This document shows positions 23,152 to 31,800 of a DNA stretch of 33,033 nucleotides, in pieces. The position numbers and the translations under genes are program-made. Numbering within the stretch: position 1 is the stretch's first letter; every line of letters begins with the position of its first letter. A model generated the notes under the pieces. That model saw only the letters and a program-made list of their open reading frames with translations. It was not told the DNA's origin and made no database searches. This DNA is from an uncultured Flavobacteriales bacterium (GTDB taxonomy: Bacteria; Bacteroidota; Bacteroidia; Flavobacteriales_D; Sanyastnellaceae), in the NCBI GenBank assembly GCA_938085105.1, contig CALKGK010000011.1, forward strand, positions 1-33,033. The letters are read 5' to 3'.

Positions 23152-25613
23152 AACAGCAGCCCCTCTCGTATTGGGCAAGTGCCATTGGAGCTCAATTGGT
23201 GGGTGAAGACTTGTCGTTCTCGGAAATATCGCTCGACACCAGAAAGCTCACCAATGCCGCTGTTTGTTTGTTCGTTGCCCTTCGCGGACAAAGGCACGAT
23301 AGTCATCAATTCATAGCCACTGCTCATGAACTTGGAGCGCGATGTTTTTTGGTGGAAGAACTCCCACAGGATGAACTCAAAGGCGCCTCTTACTTGTTAG
23401 TGGAAGACAGTCTTCGTGCCTTTCAAAAAATGGCCGCTCATCACCGGTCGAATTGGAAAAATCCGGTTTGGGGAATCACTGGAAGTAACGGAAAAACAAC
23501 TGTAAAAGAATGGCTCGCTCAAGCCCTCTCTTCCCACCTTCAAGTGGCTCGCTCCCCAAAGAGTTTCAATAGTCAGGTTGGGGTTCCCATGAGTCTACTA
23601 CTCCAAAACGGAAAAAGAGATGTAAACATCATCGAAGCCGGCATCTCCATGCCCGGGGAAATGGCCGCATTGGAAAGCATGATTCAGCCAGAAATCGGAA
23701 TCATCACCCTCATTGGTGAAGCTCACCTTGAGCACTTTCAAGACAAAGCAGCACTGGCCAGAGAAAAATGCCTGCTCTTTCAGAATTGCGAACAAGTGCT
23801 CTTTCCTAAGGACGACCCGTTTATTGAAGCCGCATTGGACGAAATGAGCTACTCTGGTGAACGACTTACTTGGGGAAAAACGAAGCATGCTGACCTTCAA
23901 ATCCTTCAACATTCTCGGCACTTCGACACGCAAAAATTGAGCTTAAAATGGCAGGGAGAAAGCTTTGAAGTCATCATTCCTTTTAGCGATCAAGCCTCCC
24001 GAGACAATGCCATGATGGTGAGTTTGTGTATGTTGAATTTAGGCTTCGGTTTGGACATCGTTCGAAGTGAACTTGCCCGACTCAACCCCGTGAGCATGCG
24101 GATGGAAATTCTCGAAGGAAAACATCACAGCACCATCATTAGCGATGTTTACAGTAATGATTTGGCCTCCTTTGAAATTGCCTTGGACGAGTTGCGCTGG
24201 CTGAGAAATGAAAGCGCCGAGAGAACAGTGGTTTTGAGTGATATTTTGGGAAGCAGCATTCCTGAAAAGAAGTTATATCGTCGTGTTTTTGAGCTTTTGA
24301 AGGAGAAAGGAGTAACTCGCCTGATTGGCGTTGGTCCGGCCATTGCTCGAAACGCCCCCGAAGGAGAACTTCTGTTCGAACACTACCCCAACACGGAAAG
24401 CCTATTACAAGAGTTTGATGTCCGATCGATTGAGAATGCCGCACTTTTGGTGAAGGGAGCTCGAATCTATGAACTGGAGAAATTTGTGACCTTCTTGCAA
24501 GAGCAACATCACGAAACCGTTCTGGAAATCAACCTCGACCACCTTGTTCAAAACCTCAATCACTACCGGGGAAAAGCGGGGAAAAACACAAAGGTCATGG
24601 CCATGGTTAAGGCCTTTGGCTATGGAACAGGCGCCAGTGAGTTGGCCTCTGCCTTGGAATATGAACAAGTGGACTATCTGGGAGTGGCCTATCCCGATGA
24701 AGGAGTTGAACTTCGCCAACAGGGCATTGAAATCCCCATCATGGTTTTGAACGCTCCCATCTCATCTGCCGCTTTGTTTGTGAAGTACGACCTCGAACCT
24801 GTAATCTATTCATTGAAGCAAGGCGAAGGAATGTTCAAGGCCTGGGAATTGATGAACCTCAGCGAAGCTCAAAGCATCCACCTCGAACTGGACACCGGTA
24901 TGAAAAGACTGGGTTTTGAAGAAGATCAGCTTTCTCACGTTTTGGAATTGCTTACTGAACATCAGGAAAGTGTTAAAGTCCGTTCAATTTACAGCCATTT
25001 TGTTGCTGCCGACGATCCTTCTGAAGACGATTTCACCCTCGAACAAATTGCCCGATTCGAGCGAATGAGTGCTCTGGCCAAGGAAAAGCTCGCTTACCCG
25101 TTTTTAATGCACCTTTCCAATACCTCTGGTATAGAACGCTGGCCCCAAGCTCGTTTTGACATGGTGCGTTTAGGAATTGGTTTGTATGGCATTTCGAACA
25201 GTGCATCAGAAAGGAATTACCTCACTCCCGTAGCCACTTTGAAATCCATGGTTTCTCAGGTGAAACAAATCAAAAAAGGAGAGTCCATTGGATATGCAAG
25301 AAGTTTTATTGCAGAAAAGGACATGGAAATTGCCACCGTTGCCATTGGCTATGCAGACGGGCTTTCAAGACGCTTGAGCAACGGAAAAGGAGCGCTGATG
25401 ATCAATGGGGTGAGGGTTCCTATATTGGGTCGGATTTGCATGGACATGACCATGTTGGATGTGAGCGGATTGGGTGTTATACAAGGTGATGAAGCCCTTG
25501 TTTTTGGTGAGAATCCAAGGATAGAGGAAATTGCTAATTTGCTAGAAACCATACCCTATGAAGTGATTAGCGGGGTATCGAAGCGTGTTAAACGGGTATA
25601 TGTTCATCTTTAA
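23148..25613 (+). CDS. murF-alr: Bifunctional MurF ligase / alanine racemase fusion
   Basis: 821 residues joining two peptidoglycan-precursor enzymes. Residues 1-455 form UDP-MurNAc-tripeptide:D-Ala-D-Ala ligase, with ATP motif [10 protein letters not shown] (109-118), the [13 protein letters not shown] block at 160-172 and RDNAMM at 285-290. Residues 456-821 form a fold-type III PLP alanine racemase. Its PLP lysine is K488 in [13 protein letters not shown], and its second catalytic residue by alignment is Y716 in [23 protein letters not shown] is the usual racemase C-terminal motif. The fusion makes D-alanine and then uses the D-Ala-D-Ala made from it, and it is well known in Bacteroidota. 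It overlaps tdk by 4 nt. Confidence 0.95.
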   Translation: MKQQPLSYWASAIGAQLVGEDLSFSEISLDTRKLTNAAVCLFVALRGQRHDSHQFIATAHELGARCFLVEELPQDELKGASYLLVEDSLRAFQKMAAHHRSNWKNPVWGITGSNGKTTVKEWLAQALSSHLQVARSPKSFNSQVGVPMSLLLQNGKRDVNIIEAGISMPGEMAALESMIQPEIGIITLIGEAHLEHFQDKAALAREKCLLFQNCEQVLFPKDDPFIEAALDEMSYSGERLTWGKTKHADLQILQHSRHFDTQKLSLKWQGESFEVIIPFSDQASRDNAMMVSLCMLNLGFGLDIVRSELARLNPVSMRMEILEGKHHSTIISDVYSNDLASFEIALDELRWLRNESAERTVVLSDILGSSIPEKKLYRRVFELLKEKGVTRLIGVGPAIARNAPEGELLFEHYPNTESLLQEFDVRSIENAALLVKGARIYELEKFVTFLQEQHHETVLEINLDHLVQNLNHYRGKAGKNTKVMAMVKAFGYGTGASELASALEYEQVDYLGVAYPDEGVELRQQGIEIPIMVLNAPISSAALFVKYDLEPVIYSLKQGEGMFKAWELMNLSEAQSIHLELDTGMKRLGFEEDQLSHVLELLTEHQESVKVRSIYSHFVAADDPSEDDFTLEQIARFERMSALAKEKLAYPFLMHLSNTSGIERWPQARFDMVRLGIGLYGISNSASERNYLTPVATLKSMVSQVKQIKKGESIGYARSFIAEKDMEIATVAIGYADGLSRRLSNGKGALMINGVRVPILGRICMDMTMLDVSGLGVIQGDEALVFGENPRIEEIANLLETIPYEVISGVSKRVKRVYVHL

Positions 25614-25667
25614 GGAATGACCTACACCATTGGGCGGTATGGAAATGCTATGTTTGTTTGTATAAAG

Positions 25668-25699
25668 TTTGAAGTTCTTACGGACTTTCAATTACTTTG
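25668..25699 (+). promoter_or_regulatory. Promoter for the S8-family gene
   Basis: TTTG at 25668-25671, a 20-nt spacer, and TTACTTTG at 25692-25699 (one base from TAnnTTTG) form a well-spaced promoter about 26 nt before the ATG at 25725. It lies in the 111-nt gap after murF-alr. Confidence 0.5.
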
Positions 25700-25724
25700 A
25701 AACAACCTGTATACCTATTTACTC

Positions 25725-28355
25725 ATGAGAATTATTGCACTTTTTGCAGCTTTTATGCTGTGCGGCACTTTGTTTGCTCAAATGGAACATGCCAACGGAG
25801 AATTGATTGTCCAACTCAAGGACAACTCCCAAGTTGAGCAGTTCCTTCAGGACTTCTCCTCCGTTGAAAATGCCGACATTGAATTGGAACTCATCGAAGA
25901 GCTCAGCGCACCAATGCACCTCTGGCACTTTAAATTCAACCCAAACATGATTGATGAGAACACCTTACTTCGTTTGGTGAAGATGAATGAGAATGTTGGT
26001 TTAGCACAGTTCAACCACTTTGTAGAAAAGAGAGAAACAACGCCAAATGATCCTGTTTATGGGAATCAATGGCATCACTACCAAGCCAACGACAAAGACA
26101 TTGATTCTGATCTTGCTTGGGACATCACTACTGGCGGACTAACTGCTGCTGGAGATGAAATTGTGGTTTGTGTGATTGAAGGAGGAAACCTCAACCACCC
26201 CGATTTGGTGGACAACAAATGGGTAAATGAAAATGAAATTCCGAACAACGGCATTGATGATGACGAAAACGGCTACGTGGATGATTATGAAGGCTGGAAC
26301 GTCAATAACGAAAACGATGATTTTGGAGCAAACAATGGTCATGGAACCAATGTTTTCGGAATGATCGGAGCCAAAGGAAACAATGAAAACGGTGTTGCAG
26401 GAATCAACTGGGACGTGAAGCTCATGGGGGTTGCAGGTTACAATATCGGATCTGAGGCCAATATCATTCAGTGTTATACTTACCCACTCATTCAACGTCA
26501 ACTTTACGAAGCCACCAATGGGGACAAAGGAGCTTTTGTTGTGGCCACCAACGCCTCTTGGGGAATTGATGGAGGTGATGTGAATGACGTTCCTGTTTGG
26601 ACTGCATTTTATGACACCTTAGGTACTTATGGGATTTTGAACTGTGGAGCTACTACCAACTCTGCTCTGAATGTGGATGTTCAAGGCGATATCCCAACAG
26701 CTGCTCCGAGTGATTACATGATTTCAGTAACGGCTACAAACAATGACGATGTTCGTACTTTCTCTGGATACGGACAAACCACCATTGACTTGGGTGCGCC
26801 CGGTGAATCGGTTTGGACTTCTTCAGGTTCAAGTCAAACCACCAGTACTTCAGGAACCAGTTTTGCTTCGCCACTCACAGCAGGAGCTATCGCTTTGTTA
26901 TACTCTGCACCTTGTCCGTCGCTAGCTCAAATCATGCATGCCGATCCACAAACAGCAGCTGATTTGGTAAGACAAGCATTGTTCGACGGTGTCGACCTTG
27001 TACCAAATTTAACAACGGAATGTGTTACTGGCGGACGACTAAACGTATTCAACAGCTTGCAAATCCTGTTGGACAACTGTTCATTCAACGAGTGTTTGCC
27101 TCCTTTCTCTGTGAGCGCAAGTTCCAATGAAGATGGAACGTATACGGTGAACTGGAATGGACTTGGAAGCATGACCTCTTTTGGCTTGAGATACCGAGAG
27201 CTTGGAAATGCTGAATGGACCACCATCGAGGGAATTGAAGGAGAGTCTTACCTTTTGGACGGACTCCTCTGGTGCAGTGAATACGAATTGGAAATGTATG
27301 CCAACTGTGAAGAAGGCGATAGCGATTGGACCAGCACCATCACCTTTGAAACGGAAGGATGTTGTGAATTGCCGTCATTAGAAAGCTTGAATTTAGAAGG
27401 TTTGTCTGAAAGCACTGCCACACTCTCTTGGGAAGATGTATTGGCGGCAAACAGTTACCAATTGAGCATTACACCGGAAGGCGGGTCGGCCATCGTTATT
27501 GGAGACCTCGAAGAAAGCACTTACACTTTTGCAGACTTAATGCCTTGCACTGACTATGAAATTGCAATTGGAATTAGCTGTCAGGATGGAGTGATCATCG
27601 CCCCTGAAGCCTATGGGACATTCAGAACTTTGGGTTGTGGTTCTTGTACCGACAATGCTTATTGTGCAACCACTGCAGAAGGAATTGAAGAATGGATTGA
27701 TGAAGTAAGCATTAGTGACCTTGCTTCCAATACCGGTTCGGATCAAGGTTATGGAGATTACACCAGCGCAAGCGACTTGGATTGGGTTTACTACAAACAA
27801 AACCCAGAGTACAACAACATCACCTTGACCCCAGGTTTTGACGGTGACACATACAACGAATACTTCAAAGTGTGGATTGATTTTAATCAAGACGGGGAAT
27901 TCGAAGAAGCGGAAGAGGTTGTTTCTGAAATCAGCAATGAGAGCATTACTTTGGACAACATTGCCATTCCGGAAGATGCCTTAGTAGGAAGCACCAGAAT
28001 GAGAATCTCCATGCGTTGGAGCTCTTTCAACCAGCCACCACCTGAGCCCTGTGCCGAATTCGAGTTTGGAGAGATTGAAGACTACTGCATCTTCATTGAA
28101 GAATTCAATAGTGTTGATGAGAGCGCAAGAAGATCTTTCAGCATCTACCCTAACCCGGCCAACAACTTGGTGAACTTGCCCATCAATCCTGCTGTGAACT
28201 ATGAACTTTGTGATGCTAGCGGAAGAGTCATCCTTCGCACCGCAGGAAACGTTGGAAACATTCAGCTCGACCAACTTTCGAACGGTTTGTACTTTGTGAG
28301 ATCGATTGGAGCGGAAGGAATGATTTCGAGTACTAAATTGATTGTGCAGCACTAA
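25725..28355 (+). CDS. Secreted subtilisin-like (S8) protein with T9SS sorting domain
   Basis: 876 residues. Signal peptide 1-19 (ends LFAQ). Residues 20-105 resemble an S8 propeptide. Residues 112-450 form the S8 domain, with H206 in NNGHGTNVFG and S379 in TSGTSFASP; the position of the catalytic Asp is E152 (VCVIEGGNLNHPDL). The usual second His of HGTHVAG is Asn, and SPHVAG reads SPLTAG. Two fibronectin-III-like domains follow (about 458-545 and 548-637), then a GEVED-type domain (about 645-792, ending FGEIEDYCIFI). Residues 804-876 are a type A T9SS sorting domain (FSIYPNPANN..L..LSNGLYFVR). The protein should be exported by Sec and then T9SS to the cell surface or medium. Whether it is an active protease is uncertain because of E152. 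Confidence 0.92.
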   Translation: MRIIALFAAFMLCGTLFAQMEHANGELIVQLKDNSQVEQFLQDFSSVENADIELELIEELSAPMHLWHFKFNPNMIDENTLLRLVKMNENVGLAQFNHFVEKRETTPNDPVYGNQWHHYQANDKDIDSDLAWDITTGGLTAAGDEIVVCVIEGGNLNHPDLVDNKWVNENEIPNNGIDDDENGYVDDYEGWNVNNENDDFGANNGHGTNVFGMIGAKGNNENGVAGINWDVKLMGVAGYNIGSEANIIQCYTYPLIQRQLYEATNGDKGAFVVATNASWGIDGGDVNDVPVWTAFYDTLGTYGILNCGATTNSALNVDVQGDIPTAAPSDYMISVTATNNDDVRTFSGYGQTTIDLGAPGESVWTSSGSSQTTSTSGTSFASPLTAGAIALLYSAPCPSLAQIMHADPQTAADLVRQALFDGVDLVPNLTTECVTGGRLNVFNSLQILLDNCSFNECLPPFSVSASSNEDGTYTVNWNGLGSMTSFGLRYRELGNAEWTTIEGIEGESYLLDGLLWCSEYELEMYANCEEGDSDWTSTITFETEGCCELPSLESLNLEGLSESTATLSWEDVLAANSYQLSITPEGGSAIVIGDLEESTYTFADLMPCTDYEIAIGISCQDGVIIAPEAYGTFRTLGCGSCTDNAYCATTAEGIEEWIDEVSISDLASNTGSDQGYGDYTSASDLDWVYYKQNPEYNNITLTPGFDGDTYNEYFKVWIDFNQDGEFEEAEEVVSEISNESITLDNIAIPEDALVGSTRMRISMRWSSFNQPPPEPCAEFEFGEIEDYCIFIEEFNSVDESARRSFSIYPNPANNLVNLPINPAVNYELCDASGRVILRTAGNVGNIQLDQLSNGLYFVRSIGAEGMISSTKLIVQH

Positions 28356-28397
28356 GAATGCTAGAATAGGTAAGCAAACCTGCAAGAATGCTTATTG

Positions 28398-28434
28398 AAA
28401 AACCCGGAACGCTTTGAAGTGTTTCGGGTTTTTT
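28398..28434 (+). terminator. Rho-independent terminator after the S8-family gene
   Basis: AAAACCCGGAAC (28399-28410) pairs with GTTTCGGGTTTT (28421-28432) through 12 bp including one G-U, with a 10-nt loop and a T run to 28434. It is 43 nt after the stop codon. Confidence 0.85.
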
Positions 28435-28465
28435 GTGCGAAGGAATAAGGGTTTCGGGCTGCGTC

Positions 28466-28565
28466 GGTTGAGCTTGCTGACGCATTGTTTTGAGCTGGAC
28501 CAATTCAAAAAATACTTCTTAAATCGACATTCGTTAATCGATATCCGAAATTCCCTTTTTGATTG
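28466..28565 (+). repeat. Intergenic repeat, copy 1
   Basis: This copy has a head (GGTTGAG then one base then TTGCTGACGCATTG) and a tail of 45 nt (28521-28565) containing AATCGACATTCGTTAATCGA. The tail is identical to that of copy 2 except at two positions. GCGTC (28461-28465) and GACGC (28478-28482) can pair across the head. Confidence 0.8.
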
Positions 28566-28656
28566 CAGAACAAGACATACTGACCAACGATGGAAAAGGT
28601 TTAGGGCTACGCCGGTTTAGGTTGCTCGCGCAACTGTTGAAGCGCTTTCGCGTGGG

Positions 28657-28754
28657 GGTTGAGATTGCTGACGCATTGCTTTTAGCAGGCCTAAATCAAA
28701 AAACTTCTAAAATCGACATTCGTTAATCGATATTCGATATTCCCTTTTTGATTG
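28657..28754 (+). repeat. Intergenic repeat, copy 2
   Basis: Second direct copy with the same head (TTGCTGACGCATTG at 28665-28678) and the same 45-nt tail (28710-28754; 43 of 45 bases shared with copy 1). The middle part between head and tail is more diverged and differs by about 2 nt in length. Confidence 0.8.
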
Positions 28755-28805
28755 AAGAAGTATTGAGCAAAGTGAACATCAAATTTTAAAAAAAGCTCCA
28801 CAAAT

Positions 28806-28843
28806 AAAAAGGGGGAGCCACCAATGGTAGCCCCCCCTTTTTT
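28806..28843 (-). terminator. Terminator after the giant surface-protein gene (bidirectional form)
   Basis: AAAAAGGGGG (28806-28815) pairs with the C run and T run at 28831-28843, with inner GC and ACC/GGT pairs around an AAT loop. On the minus strand the stem is followed by TTTTTATTTG; on the plus strand by TTTTTT. It lies 20 nt beyond the stop codon (28863) of the minus-strand gene. Confidence 0.8.
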
Positions 28844-28862
28844 AATGTTGGTCTATTAAAAA

Positions 28863-31800
28863 TTATTGACAGCTCGTTCCAAACACTCCAAGGAATACCA
28901 ACAAATCTCCAGTGTTGATAGTTCCATCGTTGTTAAAGTCGCCTTGGCATGTCATAAAGAAGCAATCTGACTCGTCACTCACGTTGGCATCAGCGTCAAA
29001 ATTAACAGCTGCTTCGTTCATACAACCATAGTTCAAAGCAATTGCATCACATGAGCTTTGTTCTGGCATAAACACTCTCGTGTAAGAGAATCCACCGCCG
29101 CCATTGCTGCCAGTGAAACTGTGCCATACAACATCAAAGTAAAGGTCCAAATCGATGATGTGCAAAGACATGACATTGTCGTTATTACAGTACAATGCTG
29201 GGTTGTTTTGTACCGCGCTCACCCAAGATGAGTAAGTACCTGCTTCTGTTGTTGAGCCCAGTTTCCATTCTGTATTAGAAGGACCACCAACTGCGTTTCC
29301 TGGATAAGAAGCTTGATCAAAAGCATTGTAAATCCCTTGGTTATTCTGACGAGTGATCCAAACATTATCCGTGATTCGATCTTGGTTTGCTTCGAGCGTC
29401 CAATCAGCGTTGTTTTCTTTTGTGAAGTTCACCAAAATTTCACCAGCAAAACTGCAGTTCTCTAGAACGTAACAAGAACCATCATCATAGTCAGCATTAG
29501 AATCGTAGTTATCAGCCATCTGATCTGTACATCCACCAACAGGAACCGCTTCATACAAGCAAGAACCATCGTCAATCGTTGCGTTCGAATCATAGTTGAT
29601 CGCATCTGCATAAGTACAACCCTCTACTCCAAGTGCCTCAAACAAGCAAGAACCATCATCGACGTTTGCTGTTGCGTCATAATTGGAAGCGGTAGTATAA
29701 GTACAACCAAAGTATTGGCAAGAACCATCATCTTCGATAGCTGCACTATTGTAATTATCAGCAGCAGCATCCATGCAGCCTGCATATTGACATGAGCCGT
29801 CGTCTACATCAGCAGTACAATCAAAGTTCAAGGCAGCTCCATCAATACATCCACCGTACTCACACAAACTGGCATCATTCAAGTTTACAGTAGCATCATA
29901 GTTTGAGGCACTTTCGTCTGTACAACCAAGCACCGCAGGAACTGATTGACAGGCACTTACTTCAGGAAGGTACGTTCTGGTGTAAGTGAAACCACCACCA
30001 TCTCCACAGCATGTCCATGAGGTAAATTCAATTTCAAAGTACAAATCTTCATCAATGATGTGGAGTGTCATTACCCCTGGATAGGCATCACCAGCACCAT
30101 TACCACTTTGTTGTACAGCATCATACCAGTTGGTGAATGGATATAAGATCTGATCGTATGTTCCCCAGTGCCATTCCGTATTGTCCACGTTTCCTCCGTC
30201 ATAAGAGGTTTGGCTGATGGCATTAAACAATCCTTCGCTATCTCCTCTAGTAAGCGCCACCGTTGATGTAATTAAATCGTAAGTATCTGCGCTCAGGGGA
30301 TCTGCAAAGTTATTCTTAGTGAAGGTTACCGACTGTGGACCCTCAAAACCAGTACAATCCTCCAACACTTCACAAAGAGAGTTGTCTTCAATATTTGCGA
30401 TAGGGTCGTAGTTGAATGCTCCTTCTATTTTACATCCGGGAGTATTCACCGTAACAGTAAATGAACACGAAGCACTTTCTGTATCTGCATCATACATGTA
30501 TTCAACAGTTGTCGTACCCGTGGCAAAGCTTCCACCACTTAGGGCTCCTGAGGTAATTGTTGGGTTAGAGCCCGCGATTAGTGCAAAGGCATCCAATAAG
30601 CCCTGCACTTCTGCTTCAGAATAACAAGCTGGTCCAAAGCTGTCATCTCCTGCCCATAGCAAGTAATAGATTCTGGTTACACCATCAATGTTCGATAAAA
30701 TATGAGTGTCGTCATCTGTACTATTATCAATTGTTTGTGTCGCTGAAGCATTTTGAATAATAATCAACTGATTGATCGATGGGTCATTACTATCGCACAC
30801 TCCTTTGTAGTAGCCAGTAAATCCTCCTGTGGCGCTGCTTAAACTGTAGGCTTCTGCTACACCATTTCCATCTGCACCAATATTACCATCAATTCCAAAG
30901 ACATTTACACCACTTGCGTCTGCAGCCATGACAAAAAGCCCCGGCAACTCCATGGTGAAGTAGTTCCCTCCCACGATATCACTGAATTCAATGGTTTGAT
31001 CTGTGTAAGGGAGTTCTGTTCCTAAGTTGGTGCTAATGATGTTTGCACCATCATACATGTCTCCACCACCATCATCAATGGTTCCTGGCCCTTCCAGATC
31101 ATAAGTGAATTCATAATAATCTCCAAGGTTGCTTAACCAGTTGGTATAATTGTTTAATACCCCCACCTGAATATCTTCAAGACTTTTCAATGGATCATAG
31201 AATTCACAAGGACCTCCCCACTCAGGAAAATCATAGGAAATCTGTGCAGCGTAAACACCGGGAGCAACATCCACCACGATATCGTCTGGACAATTCATAA
31301 ATGGGCTCGCAGCGTCATAAGCACAAGAACCATCATCGAAACCTGCGGTGTCATTGTAATTACAAGCGCTAGGATCTGTACAGCCTTCAACACAGGTCGA
31401 TCCATCACAATTCCCACAGTTGTCTGGGAACTGGCAGAAATCGTCATTAATACAAGCCGCGGCAGCATCGTAGTTACACGCTGAAGCATCAGAACAGCTT
31501 GGGCTTATACAAGATCCGTCATTAAGGTTAGCTCCTCCGTCATAGTTACAGGCATCAACGTCAGTACAACCAAGAACTGCGGGCACTTCATCACAACCGC
31601 TTTCGTTTACCAAAAAAGTTCTTGTGTAGGCAAAACCTCCTCCATCGCCACAGCAGGTCCAATCTGTTACTTCAATTTCGAAATAAAGGTTCAAGCTTGG
31701 AATGCGCATGCTTAGTGTGTATGGCACTTCATCAATATCTAAACCTCCTTGATTTTGAATAGCGTCTCTCCATGAAACCCAAGCTTCACCTGAGTTGATA

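Larger units (their letters stand above)
28435..28805. other. Intergenic spacer with dispersed repeats
   Basis: No supported gene. The stretch is made largely of two ~100-nt repeat copies (28466-28565 and 28657-28754) and a third partial, diverged copy of the repeat's first part at about 28600-28636. It is flanked on both sides by terminators, so it is probably untranscribed from its neighbours. Confidence 0.7.

Noticed and set aside
25614-25724. Terminator after murF-alr
   Set aside because: No stem with a T tract could be found; only a promoter for the next gene is seen.
28435-28805. Repeat pair as an insertion sequence remnant or CRISPR
   Set aside because: No transposase fragment, no terminal inverted repeats with target duplication, and only two full copies of unequal conservation.
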